From Anaeramoeba flamelloides (taxonomy: Eukaryota; Metamonada; Anaeramoebidae), in contig JANTQA010000040.1 in the NCBI GenBank assembly GCA_027625915.1, forward strand, positions 1,550,001-1,614,000: DNA of 64,000 nt. Reading direction: 5' to 3'. A model generated the notes under the pieces. It did not search any database and had not been told where the DNA came from. It was given only the letters and a program-made list of their open reading frames with translations. The translations under genes and the position numbers were made by a program. Below are positions 22,848-34,865 of the stretch, in pieces (position 1 is the first letter of the stretch; each line of letters opens with the position of its first letter).

Positions 22848-23430
22848 TTTCCAAAAAAGTGGGGCATTTTTTTTTACATTTCGTAAAAAATAATCTTTGT
22901 TAGTGGATGGTAATCATTAATCGACAATACTAAATTAAGTTTAATATTAATACTGATTGAACCAAGTACTTACGTATTTAATTCAAAATATGTTAGTTGA
23001 AATATTCCCAAAAAATGAAAAAAAAAAAAAATAGCATCTTTTTTGGTGAAAGCAATGTACGACCAATTTCCATAAAAAAACTGGAAATATGGAAAGGGTA
23101 CAAATGATTTTTTAAACAATCAAATTCAATTATATGTTTTTCAATTCTATTGTAAATTTTGTTGAGATTATACAAGTTATGAAAATGATTTTTTCGATCA
23201 AAAAGAAAATAATAAACACAGATTTTCACACATAAAAAATATCATATAAAATCGAGATCAGAAATTTTAATATATTTTATAGATGTAATACAATACTAAG
23301 AAACAAATTGAATTATTATCCTGAACCAATCAATGATATTTGATGATTTTGCATATTTAAATAGTTTTATGACGATTGGGTTACATAAAGAAATATTTTA
23401 AAATAAATTTGTCCCACTTTTTTTTTTGCA
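22848..23430. mobile_element. GTGGG-family MITE, copy 2
   Basis: After a TA, the left end TTTCCAAAAAAGTGGGGCA matches copy 1 at 19064. The interior aligns through TATTCCCAAAAAATGAAAA to AAATTTGTCCCACTTT, where the right end is eroded into a T tract. A solo end of the same family (GCCCCACTTTTCGAAATCA) is seen near 32422. Confidence 0.6.
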
Positions 23431-23439
23431 ATTTTCACT

Positions 23440-23680
23440 CCAAAATTTTGAACAAAATAATTATTTATTTGTATTGATGATTATTTATTTTTTGTTTTTT
23501 GGGTCTTTTAATTTATAAACAAATGTTAACATTTCAATTAGTTAATGGATTTTTTTTGGTATTTCTTCGAGAATTGTATAAATAAGATTTTTTTTTTTTT
23601 TTATTATTAAAAATTGAATTTTGGTGTTTTAAAAAATTTGAATTGGATTTTTAATTTATTACAATAATTCATATTTTAAT
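23440..23680 (+). repeat. Dispersed repeat shared with 50640-50830
   Basis: AATTTATAAACAAATGTTAAC, GGTATTTCTTCGAGAATTG and AATTTTGGTGTTTTAAAAAA occur in the same order and spacing at 50640-50830. No ends were resolved. Confidence 0.5.
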
Positions 23681-24818
23681 ATGAAAAAGTTATATACACA
23701 CTCAAACCCATTAAAGGTATTTTTTTTTTATCTAATGAGAAAAAATTTTAAATAATAAAATACTCTTTCTTTATAATCAACAAATCATAACAAAATTTTT
23801 TGAGATAAGATCAGAAGATCAAATAGATATTTTTTTTAAAAACAAATAATTTTTTTACAAATGCAGGATTTATGATCAAAAACATATTTTTAAAATTTTA
23901 TTTTGTGTTCCTTTAATTGTTGATATAATTTATTTAAGAATTTTTTTATTTTTTTTAACAAACTCCATTAATTTGTAGAAACAAAATAATCATATTTAAA
24001 AGATATTTTCCAAAAAAACATAAAAGATAGGTCAATTACAATAATAAATATAGTCCTTTTTCAAAAGTGTGATCATTGGATTATTTAATTTTGTCGTCTA
24101 AAAATAGTTCCAATGAAGTTTGTAAACTATCTAATATATAATTTTGAAAAACTTTTTTAAAATGAATATATAGTATTGAAAAAAATACCAGGCATGAAAA
24201 AAATCACCAAAAAAGATCTTTAATTTTTAATATTAGGAAAATTGTTTTATAATCGCAAATATGTAAAATCAAATCCTTTTTACAAATAACCATTTTTTTT
24301 TTTTTTTATGAAATTCAGTAATAAACCTACATAAAGTATCTTGAAGTGAGGTGTCTATAGAATACTCATTTAATTGTTTGATAACCGTAAGTAGATCTCC
24401 TTATTTTTGAAAAACAATCGAGTTTTATAGAGGTTTTACTCTAATTTGGAAAATGATAAATTTTTCTTCTTGTTTTTTGATTGATTAAATAATGTTTTGA
24501 ACAAGCGTAATTTCATTAATCATTATCTTAATAAGAGGATGAGTTATAATTTTCAGAGATTGATTCGTAAATAAAAAGGATTTGATTTTAAATAAAAGAA
24601 ATTACACAACAATTTTCCTAATAATAACAATTAAAAATCGTGTCAGGGATTTTAATCAGGCCCGTTATTTTTTTTAATACTATTTAACAACAAATAATTA
24701 AAGTTTATATTTAAAATAATTTATTTATTTATTCTCGACCATCAAAACTAATATCTTCTTTTCTCTAATCAAAAAAATTAAAAAAAAACAATATAAAACC
24801 ATTTTTTTGTGATGCTGA

Positions 24819-25835
24819 TTGAAAAAAAGGAACACATTTAAAAACATATTATTTCGATTAAAAAACGGGAAAAAAATCAAAAACAAGTTGAGCAGAACGA
24901 TAAAATTTGAAACAAGAGTTATTAAAAACTTTATAAATATCCACAACCTCAAAAATATTAAATTTTGGGAAAATGAAATACAAAAGTCAAAAAAAGAAAT
25001 TTTAAGGATCTCACCTGAAATTTTAATTGAATTTAATACTAGCATTTCTTACGTGGAAGAAAATGAAAGAACAATAACAAAAAAAGTGGAATCAAAATGG
25101 GCCAATATTAAATTAAACCAACAAAAGATCTTGCAATATTTATCATATATGGAACAAAGAAAAATTCAACTATTTGAAATGTTTTTTTTACGTGGAAACA
25201 TCTTATTGTGCTCCTTATTCGAAATGAGGGAATTGGTGAAAAGTTCCAAAAAACAAAAAGATATCTTAATTAACAATCTAGGAAACGTTTTTAACCTTTC
25301 CGCTTTACACCACCAAGAAGAAAATCAAGATATTAATATCACCGACAGTACTTTTAAAAAAGAATTAATTCAAAAGCAACAAGAAAAAATTCTTGAAATT
25401 GAAAAAGAAAATTTGGCACTTAAAAACCAATTAAAAGAACAAAAAAATCTTTGCCAGCAATTGTCGCAAGAATTGGAAAGCAAAATACCAAAATTTGAAA
25501 ATAATAAATCCATTAATAGTGATTGCAACACGAAGAACGAGAAGGAGAACGAGAAGGGCAACGGGGAAATTAATGATAACGAAAATGAAAGCAAAAGTGA
25601 TAACAGTAGTGATATTAATCATAAATTTATACAACCAAGAGAAAATCGTTTGAAAATTAAGAATGCCAAAAAGTTTAAATTGAAAAATCTTCAATCGGAA
25701 AGCTATAAAAAGCTTTTTTTTTCACTATTAAATGAAATAGACCCAAATATGGATATTCAAGACATTAAATCACAGATACAAACCAATTCATTCAATTTAA
25801 ATCCAATTCTCACAAAATTAAAAGAAATAAAATAA
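24819..25835 (+). CDS. Coiled-coil protein, unrecognised
   Basis: The open frame of about 338 codons has charged, helix-favouring composition throughout. The N-terminal part includes SKKEILRISPEILIEFNTSI and VESKWANIKLNQQKILQYLS. The middle is hydrophobic-helical (MEQRKIQLFEMFFLRGNILL). A coiled coil of about 50 residues (QKQQEKILEIEKENLALKNQ) follows, then an Asn/Glu/Lys spacer and a compact C-terminus (SESYKKLFFSLLNEIDPNMD). No start ATG lies in frame before residue 112, and a TGA closes the frame just upstream. An ATG at 24812 would join it if the A7 run at 24822-24828 had one base fewer; alternatively a 5' exon is missing. I cannot name a family; a scaffold or kinetochore/motor accessory role would be pure guesswork. 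Confidence 0.65.
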   Translation: MKKRNTFKNILFRLKNGKKIKNKLSRTIKFETRVIKNFINIHNLKNIKFWENEIQKSKKEILRISPEILIEFNTSISYVEENERTITKKVESKWANIKLNQQKILQYLSYMEQRKIQLFEMFFLRGNILLCSLFEMRELVKSSKKQKDILINNLGNVFNLSALHHQEENQDINITDSTFKKELIQKQQEKILEIEKENLALKNQLKEQKNLCQQLSQELESKIPKFENNKSINSDCNTKNEKENEKGNGEINDNENESKSDNSSDINHKFIQPRENRLKIKNAKKFKLKNLQSESYKKLFFSLLNEIDPNMDIQDIKSQIQTNSFNLNPILTKLKEIK

Positions 25836-28793
25836 CTTTTTTGAATATTATTACTTGAGATTTTTATTTGAAATTGAGTAATTAAACCAACACCTTCAAT
25901 AAAAATAATTATTTAATGTACGCTTTTAGAACTGATTTTCTTATTTTGAAATCCGATCTCTGCTTTTATAGATTAAAAATTTTATGATATTCTCATGGCA
26001 ATCTTATCAAACTCAGATATAAGACTCTTACATCTAAACATGACAAATTTGCAGATATTGTTACTGGTTCGCAAAAGACATATTTTTTCGTGAATAAATA
26101 CTGGTTTATGAAAATAAATACACCTTTTTTTTCCTGAAAAAGTGTTTTTTTTTTTTTTTTGTAAAAGTATGGGTTTTCTCAGTTAGGTTACTGTTTTCGC
26201 AAATAAAACACACTTAATAATGGTAGGATTTGTGGCGAAAATACAAAGTCAGATTGGAGATCTTTTTGTTTCAGATTTGAAGACTAAAGAGTAAACTTAT
26301 ATGAAAAACAAGACAATAACTATTATTCATGTTTACTATTTTCGAATACGCATTTTTTTCATTTGAAACAATTTTTTTTCAGTTAATAATATATTTAATT
26401 TATTTTAATACATTTTTTTGTTCTTTTTTAACATTCTTTATAAGGCACACAGTTAAGATTTTGTAATTTTTTTTATACCTATATTCACTTGAAAAATCCA
26501 AAAGAAAACCAAAAGAAAAGATTTATAGCAATTCATTAATTGTATCTTTATTTATATAGTTCAATAAAAATAAAATCAAGGAAAGGTAAAATACTTTTTT
26601 GAAATGATTTTCAAATTTAAGAGACAAATAATTAATTCATAAACAAAAGAGAAAAAAATTATGTAAAATCCAAGCGAGAAGAGTTTTTTTTTTAAACGCA
26701 TTTTACCGTCAATGATTCAATTCTCAAGAAGAAAGAGAAATTTCCATTAGATCCAAGTGTTCGATTAAATAATAACCTGTTCTCGATTTCACACTTAAAT
26801 TTCTCTAAAAACATCACTCTCTGATCCAAAACCGGGACATTTCGAAATTTGTTTATATTTTTTTATCTCTTTAAAGGAACAAGTATTCACCTACAACTAA
26901 GTTTAAAATTTTAGTCTGTTGTTAATATGTATAAAACAAGATACATTTCAACATCAAAATCAAAGTAAAAATAACAACTTTAAAAATAATATGTATTTTT
27001 TTTTTTGATTTTTTATAAAATCAGTTCCGCATTTAAGACATAAAATTTCATCCAAATTTTAGTACATAAAAAAATCTCAAATTAATCCACATTTTTTGGA
27101 TTTTTTTTTTTACACAATTTATTTTATAAGAATTCAATTTTGTGCTTTTATTCGGAAAAATTTTTTTTTGTCTTAAATTTTAGTTGAAAGTTTGTGTATA
27201 AAAAGTGAAACAAATCGTATTAAATATATTTGAAGATTTTTTTTAGTTTTCAAGTCACACAAGATATTCTTTCATATTTTTTTCAAATTTCAAATACTTG
27301 ATATAAGTTTTTTGAAAGCAGAAAAAGGATAAAAAAAAATGTTTTCACAAAAGATAACACTGGAATTTGTTTGGTATTTTTTTCAAGTTATCAAAATGAT
27401 AAAATATAGTTCGACTTTCAAAAACCTGAAAATGTTTTTATGAAAATTGAAAATGGGTTTTGAATTATGGACATTTTTTTAAAAGTTTTAATAGTGTTAA
27501 CTTTTAAATCAAAAGTTATTTGTTTTTAGTCTTGCAATTACATTACAAAATCAGAATAAATTCAAAAACAATGTATTGACCAAGTAAACAAAGTTACAAC
27601 AATTTTTTTCCTATTTTCATCCTCAGTCCATCATTTTTCGCCCATTTTCTCAATTACTTTTTAAGAGTTGGTTATTTTTTTTAATTTCGATATTTATAAA
27701 AGGAATAAAATTTCGAAGGTTTTCTATAATCTTTAAATTTCCAAATTAGAATGGTTAATGGTTGCTCTATAATTTATATATTAATCTGAAATTTGACCAA
27801 TTTCCTTTGATGACTTTGTACTAATTGTTCCAAATGATCTGAAAAATTGAATTTATGAGTTTCTTAAAGATTCTCAGTTATAAACTAAATTTTATAATAA
27901 ATGGCCCAATTTTTGTTTATTTTTTTTTTTCCTTTTTTTTATTTGGGATGAAAAAAAAAATATTTCTAGTGATTAGAACTGAATATTTAAATTATAATTT
28001 TTTGATTATAAAAGATAACTTCAATTATTAAAAATGTTTATTAACAAAATTTGATTTTTAATGGGCCAATGGTTTTGAAATGGAGTTTAGTAATGACGGT
28101 CAAGTTGATTGTTTTTTATTAATTAAATCTTTTTCAAAACTCCTTCCACAAAAACTTTTCTAAATTTAAACTCAAAAAAAATTTAAAAATACATGCTGTC
28201 CGATTTCCGTACCATAATTAAAATCTTTTTTTGATCACACCTTTCTCAAAAAAATTTTTATAGAAGTGGGAGAATCCTTTTGAAAAAAATATCGATTCAT
28301 ATTCAAACTTACATTGAAAAACCAAAAAAAGCTGTTAAGTGGCTTTCTTGTTAAATTCCAGTATTTCGCAGTTTGTAAAAGGTTTTCAATCCACACTACA
28401 TTACAAATACGATCCTCCAAACCTAAAAGTTATTAGGAAGAAAAATAGAAAGAAAAAACTTAAAAAGATTTAATTACAAATTGACACCTTTTGGTTTTAC
28501 TTACAGATTGGAAAAAATAGAAAGATTTAATTTTCAAACTTACTTTTTACTATCAGTAGACAAAAATAAAGGGATTTTTAAAAAGTCTAAAGTTATGTAA
28601 AATTTGATAAATTCTATCTACTTTGGTCGAGATTGAAAAAAAAACACTGAATAACCAAACCCACAAAAACTGAGAAAAACGTTTTTTTTCTGTGGATGAA
28701 TTCTCAATCCAGAAAACATTATAAATAAATAAAACTTTTGAAATTTTTTATTTTTTTTCAGTTTGCCTTAAATAAAATTCTTTTTTTTTGTTG
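25836..28793. other. Noncoding interval before the SFR1-like gene
   Basis: No gene is supported. About 27021-27218 is a diverged copy of the 196-bp MITE family. A TTTTTTTTCAG at 28751-28761 could be a 5' UTR splice acceptor of the next gene, but no donor was identified. Confidence 0.55.
27021..27218. repeat. Diverged copy of the 196-bp MITE
   Basis: The left end TCAGTTCCGCATTTAAGACA and right end AAAAAGTGAAACAAATCG match the ends of the copies at 7878 and 46852 with many changes. The middle retains AAAAAAATCTCAAATTAA. The length (about 198 bp) is preserved, supporting a full-length old insertion. Confidence 0.55.
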
Positions 28794-29564
28794 ATGGCAG
28801 AGCTAAAAAAACGTATTTTAAACTACGTTCTAACAAACAATCAGCCCTTTTCGATTTTTGATCTTCAGCCAAAATTTACACAACATTCAAAAAAAGAAAT
28901 AAACCAAATCATTGTGTCCTTAGTTTCTGAAAAGAAACTTTCCACCTACACCACCGAATCAACACAAAACAATTCGTCAATATCAATTTATTGGATCAGT
29001 GATCAAGAAATTAGAAACGGTGAAAGAAAAGTGCAGCGCTTAAAAAAACAAACCAAATCGTTAACCAAAGGTTACGTCTCACCACCTATTCTTTGTACAA
29101 AAAGAAAAAGAAAAGGATCCTTTATGTTAACAAAAGATCAACAACAAGAAACCGAAACAAAAAAAGAGAATTCTACAGAAAACGAAAATGAAAACAAAAA
29201 CAAAAACCAAAAAGAAGAAGAAGAAGATGAAAAAGAAGATGAAGAAGAAGAAGAAGAAGAAGAAATAGAATCACACAAAGATAGGTTACGGAAATTTATT
29301 CACCTCCAACGAGAATTAAGAGAATTACAAAGAGAATTAAAGGACATTAAAACAAACAAACAAATGAAAATAAACGAAGAAGATGAACAAAACCTAGAAG
29401 ACAAATGCGAAAAGTGGAAAGAAGTTACCCAAGAAGTTTTGTATGATTTATTCAAAATCTGGAAACAAATGAACATAAAAATTACACTTGAAAAAGTGAT
29501 CAATTATTTTGGGATACCACATGATCTGGTTGGTTTTGATAAAAATGAAGAGGATTTTCTTTGA
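28794..29564 (+). CDS. Mei5/SFR1-type recombination accessory protein with N-terminal winged-helix-like domain
   Basis: SFR1/Mei5 partners Swi5 (Sae3 in yeast) and stimulates Rad51/Dmc1 strand exchange in the nucleus. The C-terminal 52 residues carry the family's signature: CEKWKEVTQEVLYDLF, ITLEKVINYFGIPHDLVGFD and a final NEEDFL. A coiled coil precedes it (LRKFIHLQRELRELQRELKD), after an acidic Glu/Asp run (residues about 140-160). Residues 1-75 (AELKKRILNYVLTNNQPFSI, SKKEINQIIVSLVSEKKL, ISIYWISDQ) look like a winged helix of the type found at the N-terminus of Hop2. The start is the ATG at 28794, 256 residues in all; the preceding TTG codons are less likely. No intron is needed. The family call is strong; the winged helix is inferred from pattern alone. 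Confidence 0.75.
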   Translation: MAELKKRILNYVLTNNQPFSIFDLQPKFTQHSKKEINQIIVSLVSEKKLSTYTTESTQNNSSISIYWISDQEIRNGERKVQRLKKQTKSLTKGYVSPPILCTKRKRKGSFMLTKDQQQETETKKENSTENENENKNKNQKEEEEDEKEDEEEEEEEEIESHKDRLRKFIHLQRELRELQRELKDIKTNKQMKINEEDEQNLEDKCEKWKEVTQEVLYDLFKIWKQMNIKITLEKVINYFGIPHDLVGFDKNEEDFL

Positions 29565-30107
29565 TTTTTTCTTTTTTTGAAACGATCCTGAAAGAGGATT
29601 TTTTTTTTTGAATGTGAAATTCTAGCCTTGTAATTTAACAGGAATTTTTTTTTTGTGACTGAATTTTTAGTGTTTATTTTATTTTTCACAAGCAAAAATG
29701 GTTCATTCTCTCTTTTTATTTTTAGAACAAGCCAAGTTGATTTTTAAGGGGCACATAACTATTGTTTATTGGTATGGTATTTTTTCTAATGAATATGTTT
29801 GAAAGTGAACGAAGAATTCGAATCTAAAGTCAATACTAGTTTGCATAATAAACAGGAAAAAAATTTTCACTTCATTTTAATTTTCCTTTTGCATATTATT
29901 TGTTGTAAAATAAATAGAACAATATTTTTTTCAGTTTTCTCAAAAAGATTTTTTAGTCAGTTAACCTTTCAAATGTTTAATTTAAAATAAGCTTAAATTA
30001 TTAATTTATCTTTTAGAATTGGGAGTTTTGGAGATTTAATTAAATTTGAGGGATTTTGTTTTTTTAAAAGATGTCTGAAAACATTGATCTTTTTATTTTA
30101 CAATAAA

Positions 30108-30465
30108 CAGTATTGTGTTTTCAAACAAAATGGTTGTAATTTGTGGCCCTATCTATTTATTGGATCATTTTTTATGTACACTGGTAATTATTTTTGGAGT
30201 ACTCAGGTGAGGAATAGTAGAAAAATTTTCAGAATTGAAAAAAGGATGTGCTTGGAGTACTTTTAAAGAACTAGTTTGGCTATTTACAAAGTTTACTTCA
30301 AGACCTTTTGATCCAATATCATTTAAAATGAAATCACAAAATATGCCCCCATTAGGATTAAACAAATTAATTTATGGAATTTTTTTATTGAAAAATGAAC
30401 AAAAAAATAGAATACATAAACTCGAAATCCTGGATAAGAAATGTGAAAAGGAAATTGAAAAATAA
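30108..30465 (+). pseudogene. Possible small membrane protein, frame interrupted
   Basis: From about 30108 two plus-strand frames look protein-like. One reads VFKQNGCNLWPYLFIGSFFM and the other KMVVICGPIYLLDHFLCTLV. After a TGA at 30207-30209 the second frame continues GIVEKFSELKKGCAWSTFKE, ELVWLFTKFTSRPFDPISF and a Lys/Glu-rich end (HKLEILDKKCEKEIEK) to the stop at 30463-30465. Trp/Pro/Cys content is higher than in chance frames here. The break could be a stop in a decayed gene, a one-base slip near 30206, or a mis-seen exon boundary (a 26-base GT-AG candidate does not restore the frame). I do not recognise a family. Confidence 0.3.
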
Positions 30466-33400
30466 TCAAGATTTTCTGCATTAAAAAGGGTGATAAATTC
30501 AATAATTCTCAATAAAAAACTCTAACTTTTGTGAATCCAATTTTAATTAATTTTTGACCATACTTTTCAAAAATTATTTAATTTTTCCCATAAATCTGAA
30601 TAATTCTGACAAAAGGAGATTTTATTTTCTATTTCTTTTTTGGTTTTTTTTTTATGTTTAAGTTTTCTTTAATTGGAGTTACAAATATAACTTTGGAGAA
30701 TAGTATTTACTATGTTTTATTTTTTGAGCAGAATCCCCATTACCAAATACCCAAAAAACTTCTGATTTTTTTGGTTTATTTATGATATTATTTTTTTTTA
30801 TTAGAATTTTCACTCTGAATTTTTGTTTGTTCTAATAAAAATTTGGATTATGGTTATCTGTAAAAGTTTTTTTGAAGTTATGAATCCATCAATGTAAATG
30901 AAAATTAAATTTTAAAAAATTAGTTAGTTTTTTTTTAATTATTAAAAAAATTTTATTATTTATACAAAAAAGAAAAAATGATCTTTCTTTTTAATGAAAT
31001 GAGGATTTTGGTGAATTCTTAACAAAACCAAAGAGCTTTTCAAACTTTTTGCCAATTCTAAACCTAACCAGACAATAACAAACAATAATTCCAAATTTTT
31101 TGCAATTTTCCACAATTTGACATCTTAGATGAATGTTACAAATACCAAAAACTTAACTCAAATATCAAAAATAAATAATAGAAACTTCTCAACATTTTCT
31201 CAATTTTTTTTCATTTTCACCTAAGGAGAAATTTTCTCAAAAAGTTTATTTTTTCTAAAAATTCGTTTTTATTTTTAGATTCGAGTAAAGACAATTTTTA
31301 TAAAAATATTTCATTTTTTCCTTCTTAGATCGTACTCAAGAATTTTTTACGAGGATTGCAAACCACTAAAACATATCATAAACACACAATACTTTCACTT
31401 TCAATAACAAATATAATCCTTAAAGTACACTCACATTTTTCAAATAAGGCACAAAAAAATTTTTTTGTTAAAGGCAAAATTCTTGAATCTAATATACTGT
31501 ATTAAATTTTAGATTGTTATTTAATAAAAAAAAAAAAAAAAAAAGGTTGTTCTTTATGATGAACATCCTCATTTGTTTTTTCCCATTTCTTTTATTCCTT
31601 ATTCTGATCTTTGTGTTTTGTGTAAAAGTTCAAAGTCTATTTTAGTAAAAATTTTATCTTTTTTTATTTGAATAAATTTGAGAACATCGGTAATATATTT
31701 TTCTTGGCAGGGTAATATTTAAATTAACCAGAAAAAAAATATTTTTCTCATTTTCGGAACAATTGGTAAATTAAGTCAGTTATTACTTGTAAAAGTGGTG
31801 AGGATCTTTGAGGATAACAAATAATTAAAAAAAGGTTTTTTCATTCTTTTTGTGTCATAAAAGTAAGTTGACTTTTCTAATTCTGGATAAAAGTTTTAAA
31901 AGAAATTACCTCAAGTAAAAAAATCAAATTATATTCATTATTAAAACACTTTTTGAAAAAAAATTTTCCCCATTACTTTTAAATCTCATAATAAATGGCA
32001 CATTAAGATATAGAGAACATCGACACTTCTTCTAAGCCCAATTTCAAAATTAGGGGTTAACTTTGTTATTATTATTTATTTCTTTTTTCATTTGTCTTTC
32101 AAAAAATACAAGGATTATATAACATTTTGATTTATTAATCTATATTGGCTATTGTCTCTAAAAAATTTAGTAAAATGCATTATTATTCAATAAAAAAAAC
32201 AATTAAACTAATTTTTTTTCTTATAAAAAATCTGCCCCTCTTTTTGAAATTAAGCTTATTATCCCGTCTCTTCTTTTTTTTTTTTTTACAATTTAGAGAT
32301 CGTAAAAGAACAACTGAAACAGTTAGATGAAAAAAATATACAAATACAATGATAGCATAAATCAATTTAGTATTATTTAATTCCTAAAATAGTAAAAAAA
32401 TATACAAATTCGGGTACATAGTGCCCCACTTTTCGAAATCATGGAATAACAATACATTAATTACAGTTCGTTTAATCTTATTTATTGCTGATAATATTTC
32501 TATCAATTTTTTACTCCTCCTATTTCAGGACATGTATAATTTTTAATTTGGCTCTGTAAAGGATATAATATATTTTTTTTTACTTTAATATTTTAATTAT
32601 TTTTCTTCTTCTCTTTTTTATTTAGTAAATTTTCTCTGATTAACCCTTTCTCACAATAAATAAAAAAATTACTATTATTTAAGAAAATTCTTTTTTTACT
32701 AGAAATAGATAATATAAAAATTCCTAGAAAAATAGTTAATTTTTCTCCTTTTTTTATTAGCTTAACTTTCAAAAAAATAACCAATAAAAGAAAAAACAAA
32801 TAATAATAATTTTATGAGTATTAAAAACATAAAATAATCAGGTTTCTAAACCTTATTGGTTAATTTCGTGCTTTTTTAAGCCGTGAATTAAATTTTTAAA
32901 TAAAAATTTAGAAAAATTTAGAAGCTTCATAGAGTGTTTTCGCATGCTATGGAGTGTATAAGTATTCACGATTGATTATTTTAATGTTCAAAATCAATAG
33001 ATATTACAAATAAACATAAAAATCAAAGAAAACCTAACGAACTTTAGGGTTTTTTATTGAAGAAAAATAAACAATTTTTTGAACTTTTCTTTTGATTTCT
33101 ATAATTAATTAAAGAAAATAAGTTAATTTTCCGGATTTAAACCGACTAATTAAAATCTATGACACCTCGCCCCTTAAATAATTAAAAAGAGTAATATTTT
33201 TTTAATTCTTGATATTTATTATTTTTTCAATTGTTTTTTGTTTATATTTGTTTTGGAAGTTTTTTAAAATCATTTGATAATCTTTCATTTAATATTTAAT
33301 ACATTTCCATTAGTAATGTTTAAAATTTTCTCTCCAGTTTTTAGGTATATATATATATATATATTACAAACAACAGGAATAAAAGTTATAATGATTTTCA

Positions 33401-33884
33401 ATTACATATAATAAATATCCATTTAGAACTAAAGTAAAAGAATCAAAATTTTAGGTATTATATATAATTTTTTGGTGGCAGGGTGTATATGTTTTAAAAT
33501 CTTATTTGATTGAATTTTTTTTAGATTTATTATACAAATTTGGGAGCTATTCCAATGTTTTTTTGTCAAATAAACAAATTTTTTATCTTTTTCAAACAAT
33601 ATTATGTAATCCATAAATTTTTATTTTAATATTTCCATCTTGCCCATTTGATTCAATACCTATCACTATTTGGTATAAAAAAATTGGCAAATTTAGTTGA
33701 TTTTTTTTTTATAATTTTGACTTTTCTTTGGTTTATACTTTAATTAATGAAATCAACTCCACTTTTATAAGGAATAATATTTATTAGTGTCCTGTTTGTA
33801 CTTTTATTATTACTCATAATATACCATTTTCCAGTTAAATAGGTATAACATTGATGAGTATATTGTATGTAAACCCCAATTCAA

Positions 33885-34460
33885 AATTTTTAACACACCA
33901 AAATTTGATTTGTGAAAAAAAAAAACTTATTTAATCAATTCAAGAAGATTTACTAAATTAGAACCATTCACTAATTGAAATTTTAACAATTTTTTATAAA
34001 TTACAAAACTCACAAAACAATAAATAAATAATTATCAAGACTAATAAATCAAGGGTGTGTTAAAAATTTTGGAGATTGGCAAAACAAAAAAATACATTGA
34101 TAAAATTGTTGAAATTCTATTAGGAAATATTGATCGATCAAAGTATAGATACTACCAACTAATTTTATATGAGTTCTTCTATTTGGAATAACTAACTTTA
34201 ACCTAATATCAATTGTTCAAAAAAAATTTTGATCCAACGAAACAAATTACGTAATACAAACAAGGAAATGAAAAGAATAATTAAAAAAAGAAAAAATGAT
34301 TTTCATATTTTTCAAAAATCAAAATTATCTCAAATTTTCAGGGAATTTTATTATTGTGGTTGTTTGGAACATTTTATCTGTGTGGAAAATTTTGAATTTA
34401 AGTTTATTTATGGTGTTTGGATCTTGATATATAGAAGAAAAAATATATAATTTGGACATT
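33885..34460 (-). mobile_element. Non-autonomous DNA element, inverted relative to 50270-50830
   Basis: Its reverse complement matches 50270-50830 closely, for example TATTAGGTTAAAGTTA, ATAGAAGAACTCA, and TCCTAATAGAATTTCAACAA. An inner palindrome is bounded by AACACACC (33891) and GGTGTGTT (34055). The same core, with GATCGATCAA in it, recurs in the elements at 47454 and 51956. The 73-codon frame inside is Lys/Asn-rich and unrecognised. The true ends are not certain. Confidence 0.55.
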
Positions 34461-34479
34461 TCAATATTGAAATCATTTT

Positions 34480-34865
34480 TTCTCATTTTGGTTTTCTTTT
34501 TTCTGATTTTTTGTTGATAAAGTAATATATTTACTATGTTTTTTTACAACATAATTGATAGATACTTGGTAAAAATATGTTATTCTATTGTTAATGAAAA
34601 GGTGAAAATTATTCTAGAGAACTTAGATTGATTTCTATTGTAATTTTATTAAGGATCTTCAAGTGTAGATCAAAACAAAACTTGTTGTTTTGATCAATAG
34701 GAAAAACAAAATTTGGTGTTTTTTAATTTTTCAGAAAATCTAGTGATTATTTAGTTTTATTCCAGGTTGATATCAACTATTCCCCGATGTCCATAGTTCA
34801 GATTTTTCTCATTTGTTCTTTAAATATGAAGTATTTTAATAATTATTATTTGAAAAAATGGTAGT
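34480..34865 (+). repeat. Decayed copy of the 0.7-kb MITE family
   Basis: Sequences such as AATTGATAGATACTTGGTAA, GAACTTAGATTGATTTCTAT and CATTTGTTCTTTAAATATGA fall in the same order as in 35406-36109. The copy is much shortened in the centre and lacks the GGGCCC ends. Confidence 0.5.

Larger units (their letters stand above)
21146..24811. other. Repeat-filled interval
   Basis: No gene is supported apart from a possible last exon of the preceding gene just after 21270. It contains a partial copy of the 1.2-kb element (from 21574), then three adjacent repeat units (21902-22602, 22605-22840, 22848-23430) and a further partial repeat (23440-23680) shared with 50640-50830. Confidence 0.6.

Noticed and set aside
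30207-30209. TGA read as selenocysteine or tryptophan in the 30-kb frame
   Set aside because: No SECIS-like structure is seen, and elsewhere in the window TGA would break frames only where homopolymer slips also explain the break. Other genes here end with TAA or TGA, so TGA appears to be a stop.
30210-30232. 26-base mini-intron (GTGAGG to TTTTCAG)
   Set aside because: It is too short for the other introns in the window (107-345 bp or longer) and does not join the frames in phase.
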